DNA from: Sphingobacterium lactis
GTDB lineage: Bacteria > Bacteroidota > Bacteroidia > Sphingobacteriales > Sphingobacteriaceae
NCBI RefSeq assembly: GCF_011046555.1
Contig: NZ_CP049246.1
Span: forward strand, 1,426,001-1,490,000
DNA length: 64,000 nucleotides
Reading direction: 5' to 3'
How positions within the stretch are numbered: position 1 is the stretch's first letter; every line of letters begins with the position of its first letter. Of the stretch, positions 37,538 to 48,236 are shown in pieces. The position numbers and the translations under genes are program-made. Below the pieces are notes generated by a model. That model made no database searches and had not been told where the DNA came from. It was given only the letters and a program-made list of their open reading frames with translations.

Positions 37538-39277
37538 TTACTTCAATCTAATTTCTGACACACTCGTTCCCTGGGCAACCATTGGGAACACATTGTTCTC
37601 TTTACCCACCATGACCTCCAATAAGTAGGCGCCATCATGGTCGAGCATTGTTTTCAGGGCATCCTTTAATTTTTCACGTTCGGTGACCTTATTTCCATCA
37701 ATGTAATATCCTTTGGCCACAGCGACGAAATCGGGGCTGGTGATATTCACGAAGGAGTATCTTCTGTCGTGGAACAGTTGCTGCCACTGGCGCACCATAC
37801 CCAAGAACTCATTGTTCAGGATCAGGATCTTCACCTTAGCACCGAATTGCATGATGGTACCCAACTCCTGGATGGTCATCTGAATCCCGCCATCACCGAT
37901 AATGGCAACCACATCGCGTTCCGGAGCACCGTACCATGCACCGATGGCTGCCGGTAAACCGAAGCCCATGGTTCCCAAGCCTCCTGAAGTAACGTTCGAT
38001 TTGGAGCTGTTGAATTTAGCATAACGGCACGTGACCATTTGATGCTGGCCCACATCCGTTACCACTACGGCATCACCACCGGTCAGTTCGTTCAAGACCT
38101 TGATGACCTCACCCATGGTCATGACATCGCCTGTCGGGTTCAACTCATCCTGGATAACTTCTTTGATCTCTTCTTTTTCCAATTCACGGAATTGCGCCAA
38201 CCATTCGGCATGGTCCGTCTGATTGACAAGTGAGGTCAGTAGGGGCAAAGTTTCTTTACAGTCTCCCCAAACCGGTACATGTGCTTTTACGTTCTTATCG
38301 ATCTCGGCCGGGTCGATATCCAAATGGATGACCTGAGCCTGTTTTGCATATTTGTCCAATCGGCCGGTGACACGGTCATCGAAGCGCATCCCGATCGCAA
38401 TGAGCACATCACATTCATTGGTCATGACATTCGGGGCGTAATTCCCGTGCATCCCCAACATGCCGACATGCAGCGGATGGTCTGTTTCCAATGCGCTCAA
38501 ACCCATAACGGTAGAGGCCGCGGGAATGCCCGTCTTTTCGAGGAAGGTCTTCAATTCCTGCTCCGCCTTGCCTAGGATAATTCCCTGACCGAAGAGAACG
38601 AATGGTTTTTTCGCTGCGTTGATAGCCTTGGCTGCCTCCTCCACGTATTCTTTACGTACGATAGGCGCAGGGCGGTAACTGCGGATATGCTTACACGGCT
38701 CATAGCCCATATAATCGAACAACTGCAGCTGTGCATTTTTGGTGATATCGATCAAAACCGGCCCCGGTCTTCCCGTTTTGGCAATATAGAATGCCTTGGC
38801 CAGGACACTTGGGATTTCATTCGCATCGGTTACCTGGTAGTTCCATTTGGTTACCGGCGTTGTAATATTGACGACGTCGGTCTCTTGGAAGGCGTCGGTT
38901 CCCAATAGGGAGGCAAATACCTGCCCGGTAATGCAGACAATCGGATTGCTATCGATCATCGCATCGGCCAAACCTGTCACCAGGTTGGTGGCTCCAGGAC
39001 CGCTTGTTGCAAAAGCCACACCCACACGTCCTGATGTACGTGCGTATCCTTGCGCAGCATGAATTCCACCTTGTTCGTGACGGACCAGAATATGTTGCAG
39101 CTTGTCTGTATAGTCATACAAGGCATCATAAATTGGCATAATCGCCCCACCCGGATACCCGAATACCGTATCCACGCCCTCGTGGATTAAGGCTTCCATA
39201 ACAGCTTGCGATCCGCTCTTCTGCGTTAATGCAGCTGTTGCTCTGGCGTCCTTTGCTTCCGTTGTTTCAAGTGTCAT
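37538..39277 (-). CDS. ilvB: Acetolactate synthase, large catalytic subunit
   Basis: A 579-residue thiamine-diphosphate and FAD enzyme making acetolactate from pyruvate, or acetohydroxybutyrate from pyruvate plus 2-oxobutyrate. The cofactor-activating glutamate lies in HEQGGIHAAQGYAR; the ThDP-magnesium motif is GDGGIQMTIQELGTI followed by LNNEFLGMVRQW. It is the first of the IlvBN pair. The preceding 119-bp gap to ilvD contains no gene; I see only GC-rich short repeats there. Confidence 0.95.
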   Translation of the reverse strand: MTLETTEAKDARATAALTQKSGSQAVMEALIHEGVDTVFGYPGGAIMPIYDALYDYTDKLQHILVRHEQGGIHAAQGYARTSGRVGVAFATSGPGATNLVTGLADAMIDSNPIVCITGQVFASLLGTDAFQETDVVNITTPVTKWNYQVTDANEIPSVLAKAFYIAKTGRPGPVLIDITKNAQLQLFDYMGYEPCKHIRSYRPAPIVRKEYVEEAAKAINAAKKPFVLFGQGIILGKAEQELKTFLEKTGIPAASTVMGLSALETDHPLHVGMLGMHGNYAPNVMTNECDVLIAIGMRFDDRVTGRLDKYAKQAQVIHLDIDPAEIDKNVKAHVPVWGDCKETLPLLTSLVNQTDHAEWLAQFRELEKEEIKEVIQDELNPTGDVMTMGEVIKVLNELTGGDAVVVTDVGQHQMVTCRYAKFNSSKSNVTSGGLGTMGFGLPAAIGAWYGAPERDVVAIIGDGGIQMTIQELGTIMQFGAKVKILILNNEFLGMVRQWQQLFHDRRYSFVNITSPDFVAVAKGYYIDGNKVTEREKLKDALKTMLDHDGAYLLEVMVGKENNVFPMVAQGTSVSEIRLK

Positions 39278-39396
39278 TTTCGTCGTTATTTAAATGGAGG
39301 AACGCTATGCGGAGCAATGCCGCTGTTACCGTTCCTGTTATTCTTTATCTGTTGTTGGTTTGCGCAGCTTGCCTTGCTGCAGCTGTGCTTTCTTTC

Positions 39397-41097
39397 TTAT
39401 AAATCCGTTACGCAGCCCTGCGACGCATTGGCCACTGTTTTGGCATATTTGTACAGCACCCCTTTGCTTACCTTCAATGCCGGTTGCATCCAAGCGGCAC
39501 GGCGCTTCTCGATTTCTTCGTCTGCGACTTTCAGGTTAATGCTGTTGTTGACGGCATCGATCTCAATAATGTCATCATCCTGTACCAACCCGATCAGTCC
39601 GCCGGCATAAGCTTCCGGTGTGATGTGCCCGACTACGAAGCCATGTGTGCCCCCGGAAAAGCGGCCATCGGTGATGAGCGCTACGGAAGAACCCAAGCCT
39701 GCACCGATGATCAAAGAGGTTGGTTTTAGCATTTCAGGCATCCCCGGAGCCCCTTTAGGACCTTCATTTTTGATCACGACAACATCGCCGGATTTAATGC
39801 GGCCGGTTTCCAGACCTTTGACCAGGTCATGTTCGCCATCGAAGACACGTGCCGGACCGGTGAATTTCTCCCCTTCCTTGCCGGAGATCTTCGCTACGGA
39901 GCCTTGCTCCGCCAAATTTCCGTAAAGGATCTGCAAATGACCTGTCGCCTTGATCGGGTCATCCAGTTTATGGACGATCTTTTGGTCGTATTCAATAATG
40001 GATTTTACATCGGCCAAGTTCTCCGCAACCGTCTTTCCTGTTACGGTTAAGCAGTCGCCATGCAATAGTCCTTCATCCAATAGGTATTTCATGACCGCAG
40101 GGATACCGCCATATTGGTGTAGATCCTGCATCAGGAACTTGCCCGAAGGCTTGAAGTCTGCCAACACTGGAGTTTCATCCGACATGCGCTGGAAGTCATC
40201 CGGAGTGACCTCTACGCCTACGGAGTGGCCCATGGCGATAAAGTGCAATACGGCATTGGTTGAACCACCGAGAATAACAATGATACGCATGGCATTTTCA
40301 AAAGCCTTGCGCGTCATGATGTCCGATGGCTTGATATCTTTTTCCAGAAGGATACGGATGTATTTTCCGACCTCTAGGCATTCGTTTTTCTTTTCTTCGG
40401 AAACGGCTGGGTTGGATGATGAGTACGGCAAGCTCATGCCCATTGCTTCGATCGCTGAAGCCATGGTATTGGCCGTGTACATCCCGCCGCAAGCGCCCGC
40501 TCCGGGACAGGTATGGCGGATAACGCCGTCATAATCCTCGTCTGAGATGGTGCCGGCAATCTTTTTACCCAACGCCTCAAATGCGGAGACGATGTTCAAT
40601 TCCTCACCTTTATAATGTCCAGGTGCAATGGTACCGCCATACACCATAATCGCGGGACGGTTCAGGCGTCCCATGGCCATGATCGCACCCGGCATATTCT
40701 TGTCGCAGCCTGGGATGGCAACCACGCCATCGTAATACTGACCGCCGCAGATGGTTTCAATGCTATCGGCAATGACATCGCGCGATACCAACGAGTAGCG
40801 CATGCCATCCGTACCGTTGCTCATCCCGTCGCTCACCCCGATGGTACCAAAAGTCAACCCGACCAGATCGCTGTTCCAAATCCCTTTTTTAACCTGTGCT
40901 GCCAGGTCATTCAGGTGCATATTGCAGGTGTTCCCGTCATAGCCCATGCTCGCGATGCCCACCTGTGCCTTCTCCATGTCTGCATCGGTCAGACCGATGC
41001 CGTACAACATGGCCTTGGCAGCCGGCTGTGTCTCATCCTGTGTGAAGATGCGACTGTACTTGTTGATTCCCCCTTGGTTATCAGATGATGACTTCAT
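39397..41097 (-). CDS. ilvD: Dihydroxy-acid dehydratase
   Basis: The 566-residue iron-sulfur enzyme dehydrates dihydroxy acids to 2-oxo acids in valine and isoleucine synthesis. Signatures [19 protein letters not shown] and [18 protein letters not shown] with cluster cysteines, and [16 protein letters not shown] near the C-terminus, are present. Its start overlaps the ilvE stop by 17 bp, indicating translational coupling. Confidence 0.95.
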   Translation of the reverse strand: MKSSSDNQGGINKYSRIFTQDETQPAAKAMLYGIGLTDADMEKAQVGIASMGYDGNTCNMHLNDLAAQVKKGIWNSDLVGLTFGTIGVSDGMSNGTDGMRYSLVSRDVIADSIETICGGQYYDGVVAIPGCDKNMPGAIMAMGRLNRPAIMVYGGTIAPGHYKGEELNIVSAFEALGKKIAGTISDEDYDGVIRHTCPGAGACGGMYTANTMASAIEAMGMSLPYSSSNPAVSEEKKNECLEVGKYIRILLEKDIKPSDIMTRKAFENAMRIIVILGGSTNAVLHFIAMGHSVGVEVTPDDFQRMSDETPVLADFKPSGKFLMQDLHQYGGIPAVMKYLLDEGLLHGDCLTVTGKTVAENLADVKSIIEYDQKIVHKLDDPIKATGHLQILYGNLAEQGSVAKISGKEGEKFTGPARVFDGEHDLVKGLETGRIKSGDVVVIKNEGPKGAPGMPEMLKPTSLIIGAGLGSSVALITDGRFSGGTHGFVVGHITPEAYAGGLIGLVQDDDIIEIDAVNNSINLKVADEEIEKRRAAWMQPALKVSKGVLYKYAKTVANASQGCVTDL

Positions 41098-41971
41098 AGT
41101 TCTCTTGCTCTAATACTAAATTTTTATATTTTCTTTGGATAGATGCGCCGATGCTATCTTCCCATGTTTCTGGGAATACCACATCGTCAATTTGTTTTAT
41201 ACCGATAATTCCCGCTGCGGTGCCGCTCAAGAAGGCACTATCGGCCTCGTAGATGTCCTTGACGGAAATACGTTTCTCGATGATCTCAAAACCCAGGTTT
41301 TTACAGATCTCGATAACGGTTTCGCGTGTGATCCCTGGGAAGATATTTCCCAATGGTGGCGTGTAGATCTTAAAGTCTTTCTCAATGAACAGGTTCTCAC
41401 TGGAAGCCTGTGCCACAAATCCATCCTGATCAAGGAGCAAGGCTTCATCAAAGCCTTTCTTGATGGCATCGGATGTGGCCAAGATGGAGTTGATGTACTG
41501 CCCGGAAACCTTCGCATCGATAGGGAAGGACTTCGGGTTGGGACGCTCGATGCGGGAGATGTTTACCTTTAGTAGGTGCTGACCTAAGTAAGGTCCCCAT
41601 TCCCAAGCGGCGATCATGATGTTCGCTGTATCGGACGCCGTCAGGTGCATGTTGGATCCGGAATAGATCAATGGCCGGATATAGGCCGAACGGAGATTGT
41701 TCATCTCCAGAAGTTCATAGGATTTTTCAATAAGCTCGCGGTTGTCCCAGGTGTAGGGCAAGCCGATGGCCTTGCAGGAGCGCTTCAACCGCTCGAAGTG
41801 TTCCTCTGCCTTAAAGATCCGCGTGCCATTATGGGTGCTGTATGCACGTAAGCCTTCAAAGGCACCATAACCATAGTGTAAGGATTGGCCGAACATATCA
41901 ACGCCCGCATTGCTCGCCTTCACAAACTCGGCGTTCAGATAGATTAGTGTGTCCTGATTGTAATACTGCAT
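41081..41971 (-). CDS. ilvE: Branched-chain amino acid aminotransferase
   Basis: The 296-residue fold-type IV PLP enzyme performs the last step of valine, leucine and isoleucine synthesis, with glutamate as donor. The PLP lysine lies in [14 protein letters not shown] and the conserved ASSENLFIE follows; [13 protein letters not shown] is the C-terminal phosphate-binding part. It is the first gene of the ilv-leu cluster, after a 380-bp upstream region with possible leader peptides. Confidence 0.94.
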   Translation of the reverse strand: MQYYNQDTLIYLNAEFVKASNAGVDMFGQSLHYGYGAFEGLRAYSTHNGTRIFKAEEHFERLKRSCKAIGLPYTWDNRELIEKSYELLEMNNLRSAYIRPLIYSGSNMHLTASDTANIMIAAWEWGPYLGQHLLKVNISRIERPNPKSFPIDAKVSGQYINSILATSDAIKKGFDEALLLDQDGFVAQASSENLFIEKDFKIYTPPLGNIFPGITRETVIEICKNLGFEIIEKRISVKDIYEADSAFLSGTAAGIIGIKQIDDVVFPETWEDSIGASIQRKYKNLVLEQENYEVII

Positions 41972-42013
41972 AATACCTGTGTTTTATGACCTCTGTTTTT
42001 CCTCCATAGGGGA

Positions 42014-42035
42014 TGCCTCAACGGAGTGCATCCAA
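42014..42035 (-). promoter_or_regulatory. Hairpin in the ilv leader
   Basis: GGATGC and GCATCC form a stem, extended by GAG/CTC next to a one-base bulge, in the 5' region of ilvE, between the leader ORF at 42049-42081 and the ilvE start. No T-run follows, so it is not a simple terminator. Confidence 0.4.
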
Positions 42036-42048
42036 TGGTTTTGTTAAG

Positions 42049-42081
42049 TTAGCTCGAAATAAAATTCTTTACAATAGCCAT
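42049..42081 (-). CDS. Possible ilv leader peptide (10 residues, MAIVKNFISS)
   Basis: A short ORF in the untranslated region before ilvE encodes two isoleucines and one valine among ten residues and is followed directly by a hairpin, an arrangement seen in ribosome-mediated attenuation. An inverted repeat with CGAAATAA/TTATTTCG arms (about 42051-42115) spans it. It is too short for statistical support and has no recognisable ribosome-binding site. Confidence 0.25.
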   Translation of the reverse strand: MAIVKNFISS

Positions 42082-42091
42082 ACAATTTATT

Positions 42092-42118
42092 TTAAGAAAG
42101 TTTTTTATTTCGAATCAT
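42092..42118 (-). CDS. Possible second short leader ORF (8 residues, MIRNKKLS)
   Basis: Another small ORF 10 bp upstream of the previous one contains single Ile and Leu codons. It overlaps the left arm of the long AT-rich stem. It may be chance. Confidence 0.15.
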   Translation of the reverse strand: MIRNKKLS

Positions 42119-42292
42119 GGTTTATTAAAAAATATTATTTTGTTTAACTGGCTAATTTTCCTATTTAAATTTTACAGCAGGTAGACTCAAATTAAAATTG
42201 GTATATTTTTGTTTTTTCAATGGATTTCGGAAACTCGCCGAAATTCTTCCTGAAATGACCTTCCGTGCCGGAAAAGTTGATAAAATATGCCC

Positions 42293-42333
42293 CAAAAAAA
42301 TAGCCCTTAAAACTTTGAAGTTCTAAGGGCTAT
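42293..42333 (-). terminator. Terminator after atpC
   Basis: ATAGCCCTTA (42300-42309) pairs with TAAGGGCTAT (42324-42333). On the minus strand seven T follow the stem. It separates the atp genes from the ilv cluster, which therefore needs its own promoter. Confidence 0.9.
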
Positions 42334-42352
42334 GCTATCTTTTTTTATCTAT

Positions 42353-42601
42353 CTAAGCTTCTGCTATTCCTTCCGCTAAAACGATGATATTATTTTCCTT
42401 GACTTCAACGACGCCACCTTTAATAATAATGACTTGTTCATCATTATTATTTTTAATAATGACCTTTCCGTCTTCTAGCGTAGACACAATAGCAGCGTGA
42501 TCCTTCAAGATCTGGAATGATCCTGCGGAACCCGGTACAGTAACAGCAGTTACTGGGCCTTCAAATGCTAATTTGTCTGGAGTTATGATTGTTAATTTCA
42601 T
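42353..42601 (-). CDS. atpC: F1Fo ATP synthase epsilon subunit, short form
   Basis: The 82-residue protein is only the N-terminal beta-sandwich of epsilon (ITPDKLAFEGPVTAVTVPGSAGSFQILKDHAAI); it ends where the two C-terminal helices start in subunits of about 135 residues. The sandwich links gamma to the c-ring, and the missing helices are the part that can block ATP hydrolysis in other bacteria. Short epsilon subunits are known in Bacteroidota and green sulfur bacteria. It is downstream of atpD, separated by 112 bp of palindromic repeat. Confidence 0.93.
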   Translation of the reverse strand: MKLTIITPDKLAFEGPVTAVTVPGSAGSFQILKDHAAIVSTLEDGKVIIKNNNDEQVIIIKGGVVEVKENNIIVLAEGIAEA

Positions 42602-42607
42602 TTTGCT

Positions 42608-42700
42608 GAGATATGTGATATGAGATTTGAGCTATGCGATATTTTGTTTTAAATAGGAGACATCTGCAGATGCACATGTCTCCTATCTCAAATCTTATGT
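42608..42700. repeat. Palindromic REP-like element between atpD and atpC
   Basis: The spacer holds a nested inverted repeat: GGAGACAT (42656-42663) with ATGTCTCC (42676-42683), and ATGAGATTTGAG (42620-42631) with its near-complement at 42687-42698 (one mismatch). The text GAGATATGnGATATGAGATTTGAG resembles the sequence at 62743-62797, suggesting a dispersed family. Confidence 0.65.
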
Positions 42701-42713
42701 CTAAAGTCTATCG

Positions 42714-44240
<1,527 letters not shown>

Positions 44241-44283
44241 TCAATTTATATACAGCTTGTTTTACGCACTGTATTTTGGAATG

Positions 44284-44314
44284 CAAAAATAAGTTTTATC
44301 TTATTAAAACCAAA
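44284..44314 (-). promoter_or_regulatory. Promoter of atpDC
   Basis: On the minus strand a -33 TTTG (44311-44314) and a -7 TATTTTTG (44284-44291) are separated by exactly 19 bases, the Bacteroidota sigma consensus. The start would be about 60 nt before atpD. Confidence 0.75.
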
Positions 44315-44412
44315 AGGGATATGCATATTAATTTTTATTTTTTTCATAATCCATGCAATATCCCATTTCCCTTATTTAATTCGGTCTTGGATTAGTCCAT
44401 GCGACACCTTAA

Positions 44413-45672
44413 TTAAGGCAAGGTTATTTTGTGTAATCCAGATACAGATCCACCTGCCGTCACCTTAAATAAAGGCTTCGCCGCGGTTCCCGTCAGCTCA
44501 AAATACCCGTTTTCACTGCCGCTTTTTGTATTCACCCGCAACAGGGTTCTGCCATCGATCTCAATGGCACAGAATGCCGCACCGGGATTTGTAACCGCAG
44601 GAATGCCGGTGATCTTCGTGCGCTTCTTGGAAGCGACATCGATTTGGTGGAATTCCCATACATCTTCAAAGTTGATGTTTCCTGTTGGGCCTCCGGTTAA
44701 TGCCGTGTTGGGAATTACCGTAATGAGCTTGCCGTCCTTCGCAAAAACCGAAACAAACTTACCCCCTTGCTGGATATCATCCATATTTAAGGACCAAGTT
44801 TTGTCAATCGTTGTTTCCGCAGCCTTGATGCGGACGATTTTTGACTTCCCGCCAACCGGAGAACGACCCTGTGTAACGATATACAGGTCTCCATTGCTGT
44901 CGAAGTCATACATATTGTTGTCGTTGATATAGGCAATGGAGCCGGTATCTTCAATCGTTATGGTTTTTTCATGTTTGCCTGTGGCTATATCAATCACAGC
45001 AATATACACATCGGGAAAATAATCGTCGAAAAATCCCTTTTGAGGGCCATTGGTCTTGGCGTAGGTAATATTTGCAAATAATTTACCGTTCTTCACGGCA
45101 AGGAATTTCTGTCCGATAGAGCGGTAAAGGATTTCAGGAACGTCTTTTCCTCTTTCATTCACGACGGCGGAGAAGTCCAAATCCCCCGTGCGGGCCATCG
45201 TTGATGGGTTGAATGTCTGGATTTTCAAAGGAGCAGCGCCATCCCAGTAAAATCCCTTAGTTTGATCCACGATGACAAAATTACCGGAGCCATTGGTCTT
45301 ATTATCCGCGGAAATAAACTTTCCAGGGGTTATTTTTCCGGAAGCATCCACCACAAGCTGTTCGATGCCCAATTCATTGGCATTGGTACTGAACATTTTT
45401 AAAAGTTGGTTGCCTACTGGTCTCCAGCCACCAAAGCCCATTCCTTGGGTACTGTTGGCTCCATTGCTCACAATATTGCCGGATGGTAGCTCATCGAATG
45501 CCACCGCATAACCTGGTTTCGTTAGGTTGTTTTCGCTCATCGTAATCAGCACGTACTTTTCTTTTGCTTCGGGATTGGGTAGTGTAGGTGTGGGGGTGTC
45601 ATCACCACAACCCGCAAAAAGGCCAGCGGTAAGAACCATGGCTAAAGCTAATCTTAATCTGTTCACTATCAT
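44413..45672 (-). CDS. DUF4374 lipoprotein of a siderophore uptake locus
   Basis: A 419-residue lipoprotein (lipobox LFAGC, Cys22) with DUF4374 features: repeated beta segments such as GNQLLKMFSTNANELGIEQLVV and SKIVRIKAAETTIDKTWSLN suggest a propeller-like fold. Proteins of this family are typically encoded next to TonB-dependent siderophore receptors in Bacteroidota; a surface siderophore-binding or handling role is inferred. It lies 28 bp downstream of the receptor gene. Confidence 0.85.
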   Translation of the reverse strand: MIVNRLRLALAMVLTAGLFAGCGDDTPTPTLPNPEAKEKYVLITMSENNLTKPGYAVAFDELPSGNIVSNGANSTQGMGFGGWRPVGNQLLKMFSTNANELGIEQLVVDASGKITPGKFISADNKTNGSGNFVIVDQTKGFYWDGAAPLKIQTFNPSTMARTGDLDFSAVVNERGKDVPEILYRSIGQKFLAVKNGKLFANITYAKTNGPQKGFFDDYFPDVYIAVIDIATGKHEKTITIEDTGSIAYINDNNMYDFDSNGDLYIVTQGRSPVGGKSKIVRIKAAETTIDKTWSLNMDDIQQGGKFVSVFAKDGKLITVIPNTALTGGPTGNINFEDVWEFHQIDVASKKRTKITGIPAVTNPGAAFCAIEIDGRTLLRVNTKSGSENGYFELTGTAAKPLFKVTAGGSVSGLHKITLP

Positions 45673-45700
45673 AATCGTTTCATTTAGTATGCTGTATTCT

Positions 45701-48091
45701 TTAATAAAATCTGTAACTCAATTTCAGGTGGAAACTTCTCCCTGGTCGCTGCACGCGGTAATAATCGTATATGTCCTTGTTCAGGATATTCCTGACCTCG
45801 GCGCCGAGATGCATTTTCTGCTGAGGGAAAGCATAGGTCAATCCGGCATTGAACAGGTGCTGGTCCGGAATAATTAAATTGGTATTCATGTCCGCACTTC
45901 CGGAAAGCCCCAGAAATCCACCAGGTTCGGCCTCCCGAGGAATTGTTTCCAGATAGAATTCCCGCATGTAATTGTAATGTGCTAAGACCTTCAGCTCATC
46001 TCCGTCCTGAAATACCCCGCTATATTTAGCAGATGCGCCAAGGTTTGCGAAGAAATAGGGTGTATTGCGCAATCGGGCCTTGTTTTTCCAGGTATCCAGT
46101 GCATTCGTAATGCCGTACAGGCGTAAATCTTGCCAGGTTGCATTCCCGTTTAGGGTGTACTGCTCGGTCAATCGATAATTGATGTCCACATCCACACCGT
46201 AACCACGCACGTTTTCCTGGTTTTGATATTGAGCATTAGGTGCCTGGATAGGCACCAACAAGATCAATCCTTTTGTGTTTCTGAAGAACGAATTGGCCTC
46301 TAGGGTTAAAGATTCGTTCGGTTGGGACTGAACCCCCAGGTTCAGGTTTAGGCTCTGTTCCGGATCGAGTTCAAAATTCGGAACGATAAAGATGTTGTTG
46401 CCGAAAAGTTCTTCCCGCTCCGGTAGGCGGTAGGTGTATTCAACGGATGCCCTGGCAAAGGTGCTGGTTGATATTTGGTATTTCAGGGCTTCGGTAAAAC
46501 CCCAATAATCGCCGGATATATCCCGTCTGTCGTTATCAGTTATGGGGGTCGAAAACCAGGTGTTCTGGTATCCGGATGCTCGGTATCGGTAGTATTTGGC
46601 CATGAGGTGGTTCTGGAGCCGATCATCGAGAAGGCCTTGCTCATAGGAAAGACCGAATACATGTTTTTGGTAAGTCGATGATAAGGATAGAATATCGATA
46701 TCGGTACCCTGCAATCTGGGTCCCAATGGATCTTCTCCGGAACGTTTGGCGGAAGTGAACACATGGTTCAGTTCCAGCTTGCTATCGGGCTTCAAGAGGT
46801 AACTGACATTTGTTCGGGTTACCCATTGCCGCTCGTCGATAGCCGATTGCGAAGGTAATCTGCTTTCACCTACCTGCGTTCCGGGTGTGAATTCGCCAAA
46901 CCAGTCGTAGGATCCATGTAGGGTGTCGATACGTGCTGTTTTAAGGATGTTGAAGGTCGTAAATTGATCTATTCGTAGTCGATTGTCAAGTATATTCTTC
47001 TTGTAGCGCACCGAAGGTGCCAGAGTGGATTGCTTGCTGTGCAGCGACCCAAAGGCATCTGTCATCAGGGCGGGGTGCTGTTGTTCTTTTTTCAGGTTGA
47101 AACCCGATAATCCAAAGCGCAGTTCATCTGCCCAACGTCTATTTCTCACACCAGCAAATGCTTCTCCCATGATATGGTTGTAGGCATTGTGGAACATCGG
47201 TAACCGCATGGGTTCTTTGTTCTTCGTGTCTGGGTTCACCACTTCCACTAGCGCCTTATAATCATTTGCTGCATAATTGAAGAATGCTTCCAGACCATAA
47301 AACCAGCGCTGGTCTGCGCTTGATTGCGAAGCCAGAACACCTGCACGATGGGTTTGGAAGGAACCGATTTCATAATAGGCATTGACCTTGCTTCCCATCT
47401 GCTTGTTTGTCACCAGGTTGACGGCTCCGCCTAAGGCATCAGCACCCAAGGAGACAGGGAGTACCCCTTTGTACACTTCGACATGGTTCAGCATTTCCAC
47501 CGGAAGGGCAGATAGGTTATACCCTTCACCTAAATAGTCAAGCGGGATGCCATCCTTGAAATATTTAATGGCTTTTCCCTGAAAACCATTGACTGAAACC
47601 TCCGGGCGACTGCCCAAGCCGCCATTCTGCCGGATACGGATTCCTGTACTTCTGTTCATGAGGTCCGTGAGTGAGGTGGCCTGCGTAGCGATTGCACGCG
47701 TATCGATATAAACCGATCGGATAGGGGCCTGCTTAATTTTTTGGCTTTGGTTGTCTCCGGTCACCTGGATTCCTTCGATTTTTTCTGCCGATTCAATAAG
47801 GGGAATAGTCAGCGTTAAATTTTCCGTACTGCTGACCAAAAGGGTGTCCGTGTAGGGGACATAACCCAAAGAACTGACCTGTATGATGTATTTCCCAGAT
47901 GGTACATCGGAAAAAACGGCTACTCCACCTTCTCCTGTTTGCCCTGCATTGTTCCCGATTTGCACGCTGGCTCCGGAAATAGGGCTTTCAGTACCGTTTT
48001 TAACGATTTCAACCGTGATTTTACGGAATTGCTGGGGGAAAGCCCAAAATGAAGAAAATAAGAATAGGATCAATGGAAATAGTAGTCTCAT
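45701..48091 (-). CDS. TonB-dependent outer-membrane receptor, probably for a siderophore
   Basis: The 796-residue protein has a signal peptide, a carboxypeptidase-regulatory-like domain (about residues 22-110, ESPISGASVQIGNNAGQTGE), a plug (SVNGFQGKAIKYFKDGIPLDY, LGADALGGAVNLVTNK) and a barrel ending in an aromatic (SYRFY). It is the non-SusC size class typical of ferric siderophore or haem receptors. It is divergent from the esterase and iron-uptake ABC genes, sharing a control region with two 19-bp inverted repeats, and is followed by the DUF4374 gene. Confidence 0.92.
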   Translation of the reverse strand: MRLLFPLILFLFSSFWAFPQQFRKITVEIVKNGTESPISGASVQIGNNAGQTGEGGVAVFSDVPSGKYIIQVSSLGYVPYTDTLLVSSTENLTLTIPLIESAEKIEGIQVTGDNQSQKIKQAPIRSVYIDTRAIATQATSLTDLMNRSTGIRIRQNGGLGSRPEVSVNGFQGKAIKYFKDGIPLDYLGEGYNLSALPVEMLNHVEVYKGVLPVSLGADALGGAVNLVTNKQMGSKVNAYYEIGSFQTHRAGVLASQSSADQRWFYGLEAFFNYAANDYKALVEVVNPDTKNKEPMRLPMFHNAYNHIMGEAFAGVRNRRWADELRFGLSGFNLKKEQQHPALMTDAFGSLHSKQSTLAPSVRYKKNILDNRLRIDQFTTFNILKTARIDTLHGSYDWFGEFTPGTQVGESRLPSQSAIDERQWVTRTNVSYLLKPDSKLELNHVFTSAKRSGEDPLGPRLQGTDIDILSLSSTYQKHVFGLSYEQGLLDDRLQNHLMAKYYRYRASGYQNTWFSTPITDNDRRDISGDYWGFTEALKYQISTSTFARASVEYTYRLPEREELFGNNIFIVPNFELDPEQSLNLNLGVQSQPNESLTLEANSFFRNTKGLILLVPIQAPNAQYQNQENVRGYGVDVDINYRLTEQYTLNGNATWQDLRLYGITNALDTWKNKARLRNTPYFFANLGASAKYSGVFQDGDELKVLAHYNYMREFYLETIPREAEPGGFLGLSGSADMNTNLIIPDQHLFNAGLTYAFPQQKMHLGAEVRNILNKDIYDYYRVQRPGRSFHLKLSYRFY

Positions 48092-48129
48092 GTGTGCTAA
48101 TAACCCTCATTTTTAATGTTGAATGGTTA

Positions 48130-48137
48130 CAAATATA
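48130..48137 (-). promoter_or_regulatory. -7 promoter box of the TonB receptor gene
   Basis: The minus strand reads TATATTTG, an exact TAnnTTTG match, about 40 bp before the receptor ATG. The inverted repeat at 48143-48161 lies between it and the expected -33 site. Confidence 0.6.
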
Positions 48138-48142
48138 GGTTT

Positions 48143-48161
48143 AATTAGACTTATTATAAAT
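48143..48161. promoter_or_regulatory. Inverted repeat 1, candidate iron-responsive operator
   Basis: AATTAGA-N5-TATAAAT, differing from inverted repeat 2 at one base in each arm, lies within the predicted receptor promoter. Repressor binding here would block transcription. Fur- or DtxR-type control is inferred from the iron genes. Confidence 0.4.
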
Positions 48162-48175
48162 AATATTTGATATTT

Positions 48176-48194
48176 ATTTAGAATCTATCTAAAT
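48176..48194. promoter_or_regulatory. Inverted repeat 2, candidate iron-responsive operator
   Basis: ATTTAGA (48176-48182) and TCTAAAT (48188-48194) form a perfect 19-bp inverted repeat with a 5-bp centre. It lies 33 bp, about three helical turns, from the similar repeat 1, between the divergent iron-uptake operons. Confidence 0.5.
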
Positions 48195-48236
48195 TAGTGG
48201 CCATCCAAATGGAGTAAAAGTCACAAACATTTATCC

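Noticed and set aside
39950-40534. 194-codon plus-strand frame within ilvD
   Set aside because: Antisense shadow of a strongly conserved gene; no recognisable domain or start signal.
41972-42292. T-box riboswitch upstream of ilvE
   Set aside because: No T-box core sequence or antiterminator was recognised, and T-boxes are not typical of this phylum.
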